From NCBI RefSeq assembly GCF_000276665.1, contig NW_004955438.1:13634329-13698328 (forward strand): a DNA stretch of 64,000 nt, in the 5' to 3' direction. This document shows, piece by piece, positions 61,761-64,000 of this stretch; the first letter of the stretch is position 1, and every line of letters begins with the position of its first letter. Made by a program: the position numbers and the translations under genes. Under the pieces are notes generated by a model, which was given only the letters and a program-made list of their open reading frames with translations, did not search any database and was not told the DNA's origin. This DNA comes from Chinchilla lanigera (lineage: Eukaryota; Chordata; Mammalia; Rodentia; Chinchillidae).

Positions 61761-62971
61761 GAGACACCGGTGGTCAGACAGAACTTGACCACACTGTCGT
61801 ATGCTACAGGAAAAGGTCCAGACCCCTTGGTCTCTATGGGCAGTCAGAGGTCAGCAAGAGCTCCCTGTGAAACAAGCTGCTGCTCTTCAGGAGGGCCCCA
61901 GGACTCCCAGAGCGCCCCTGCCCTGCTGTGCCACAGAATGGGAGGAGAGCAGAACTACAGTCTCCAGGCAGGGAAGCCACAGGGCTGGGGACTGGGCTCT
62001 TGTGGCTGTCAAAAAGGCCTGAGAAGGAGTCCTGTCCCCTAGGGTGTCCCTCCTGGCTGCCCCCACACCTTTGTCACTTCATTCCCCCAGCAGAGCTACT
62101 TTCCAACCAGGAGGCCGGGCAGCCGTGCTTTAGGAAAACGTCCATAAGCGCCCTTCACAACTATAACCAAGCATGGGAAGAGGCAGGATACATAACCGTG
62201 CCCACCACGGCGAGACTCGGGAACGAAACGCGGCCGAGGAGACCTGGGGGCAGCTGCTGGGAGCTGTTTTGCCTCCACCTGTTTCCCAGGCTGTTTATCG
62301 AACGCATGTATCATTCTATGGTGAGAACTGGACTCGACTATAAATCAGAAGGGAAAACTACACAGCAGGACACTGCACAGGTTCAGTGCCAGCCCTGGAC
62401 ACATCCAAGCAAGCAGGACGTGAAGGCAGTGACCACTTGGTGGTCGGCAGCAGGAACTCCCTGCAAGTGTCCCTGTGCTCTGCTCCGCTCCAGGGCGAGG
62501 CCACCCACACTCACAAGCCCTGCTCGCAAGCACTAAGAAGGCGGAGGGAGCCTCCAAGGATGCAGGGTCCTCTTCCTGCCCCAAGCCCTCTGGGGCCGTG
62601 TCTGGACCGCTTCCCATCCTCCGGAACTCCACACAGCAATGTCTGAGGATGACATGCCCCACGGGAGTGCTCCACCTCTGAACTAACCCTCTCCCGCGTG
62701 GGTGTCAGGTCCTTTGGCCCAGCCCAGACCTGGACCCTCGGAGTTGCTGATCGCCGGGAGCACGAGGCTCACTGGGCCAGCAGGACCCAAGGACAGTATC
62801 TTCACAGCCCAAGAGCTGCAGTGAGCGCCTGGCTGCTCCAAGTGATTCCCAGAGAGCTCAGACACCTCACCTCTGTCTGATCTCCCTCTGCCATCGCAGA
62901 GACACGGCCTCCTCTCAGCCACACCTGGGGCAGGACACACACTTGGCTACTGCCGTGCCTGTGATTCCGGC

Positions 62972-63142
62972 CAGCCCTGCACACTAAGCAATCACTCTAC
63001 CACTGAGCTACACAGCTCCTCCCTTCTTTGTTTTGAGACGAGGTCTTCTTAATTTGCCTAGGTTGGCCTTGAACTTGTGCTCCTCCCGCCTCAGCTTCCC
63101 GAGTAGCTGAGATTACAGGCGTGCGACATCACACCTGGATCC
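62972..63142 (-). repeat. B1-dID dimeric SINE, dID arm partial
   Basis: dID arm remnant (CACACTAAGCAATCACTCTA, CCACTGAGCTACACAGCTCC), then a B1 arm without duplication (GAGACGAGGTCTTCTTAATT, CTCAGCTTCCCGAGTAGCTG, GATTACAGGCGTGCG) ending CACACCTGG. Confidence 0.9.
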
Positions 63143-64000
63143 GACTTTCCACCTCTCACGTTCACATCCTGCTCAGTTTTCTTCCGTCTGGAATTTGGTA
63201 AATAAATCTTTATTTGACTAACTGTGGGAAACTGACCCAACGGCATCAGGGACAGTAGTCCCTCGGGCACAGTACTCGGCTCTACCCAGACACCCTCTCC
63301 TCTTCTCTCCTTCCTGTGACCCTCCAAACTTGGAAACTCAGCCACTCACGAAACTCCATTTAGGAGCCATCTCCTGAGAACTCATCCCTACCTCGCCCCA
63401 CACTACACTGGATCAGGGGTCTCATCTCCTGAACCTCTGCCGCCACCTGCTTCCTGCGGCACCTGGCACACCGCACACGCATACTCGCTTGCTAAGAGTG
63501 GCCTTGTACTCATGGACCCCAGATACCCAGCTCATGTGTAGCACCTTCGCTTCTGCCCAGTGGTCACAGGGAGGCCCAAGCTGAAGTCCCCTGCCCACAG
63601 CATGCCTGGCCTGGAGTGTGGCTCCCCTGAAATAAACCACTTCGGCCCCCAGAGCCAACTCCCCCAGGGCTCCCAGGCCTCTCCAGCGCTCCTCCTGAAA
63701 CATCTGTAACGAGAGGGACAGAGCCTTTGGCGAGCGATGCTCAAAGCCCACGGAGCCACAGTCCCAGCAGTGTGGACCGAGCAGACGGCCCGATGGAAAC
63801 AACCAGGGCAGACAGCCCGACACTGCCCGCCCCTCCGCTCCCATCCTGCTTCAAACCAGGTTGAAAGAGAAGCAAGGGCTCCCACAGCCGCCACGACCCT
63901 GGGCAGCAGCTGGGCCCAGCACCAGCCTGGGCCATGACACCGCTGCCCAGCAGCCTACCCAGTGGCCCCCCAGGTGGGCCCAGAGCCAGCAGCTCAGGCA

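Larger units (their letters stand above)
23693..64000 (-). other. CCDC88C: Upstream CCDC88C intron / 5' region, no coding exon seen
   Basis: I searched this stretch for the two exons that should encode residues ~1-90 (an N-terminal segment with LVTWVKTFGP and a later NNDVNLR-like segment) and saw neither. It is therefore probably one very long intron, but the right-hand part could be upstream of the gene. Stretches where I see nothing beyond unassigned sequence: 24550-25560, 26550-27720, 28400-29235, 29280-32380, 32765-33470, 33510-34280, 34700-35930, 37440-38470, 38620-39530, 40020-41260, 44205-46540, 47860-49320, 49410-50785, 51350-53400, 53495-55420, 55535-57555, 57730-58805, 59195-59970, 60475-60835, 60865-61310, 61765-62970 and 63145-64000. 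Confidence 0.7.

Overview
The window is nuclear DNA of a non-murine rodent. Three kinds of evidence point there: single-copy exons with canonical GT/AG splice sites, old mammalian repeats (MIR, MaLR LTRs, hAT-type DNA transposons, L1 3' ends), and many rodent SINEs. The SINEs are B1 monomers with the internal duplication, ID elements, and B1-dID dimers (a B1 arm followed by a degenerate ID arm). B1-dID dimers are known from squirrel-, dormouse- and other non-mouse rodent lineages. I cannot fix the species from sequence alone.

The only protein-coding gene I can support is CCDC88C (Daple), on the minus strand. Seven consecutive exons lie at 23623-23692, 10645-10703, 9793-9876, 7118-7258, 6517-6701, 5718-5799 and 5297-5455. 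They total 780 nt and splice into one open frame of 260 codons, about residues 91-350 of the protein. This covers the second half of the N-terminal HOOK-type domain, a Ser/Pro/Thr-rich linker and the start of the long coiled coil. Every junction is GT/AG and every phase matches its neighbour.

Layout. 1-5296 is intron downstream of the last exon in the window; the next exon is off the left edge. 5297-10703 is the exon-dense part, six exons in 5.4 kb. 10704-23622 is a 12.9 kb intron with few recognisable repeats, a compound GT minisatellite at 22.0-22.2 kb and two CTCF-like motifs. 23693-64000 is apparently the intron upstream of the first exon seen; I found no further coding exon there. This 40 kb is a mosaic of SINEs, MIR, L1 3' ends, MaLR LTRs and microsatellites. 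It also holds a truncated 5S rRNA copy at 36.6 kb, a 144-bp inverted repeat pair at 36.4 and 38.5 kb, a pair of related blocks at 41.3 and 42.2 kb, and a perfect 44-bp tandem duplication at 53.4 kb.

There is no operon, CRISPR array, phage or plasmid content. I see no convincing undescribed biological system. The most unusual structure is the 5S rRNA fragment joined to a segment that recurs inverted 2 kb away.
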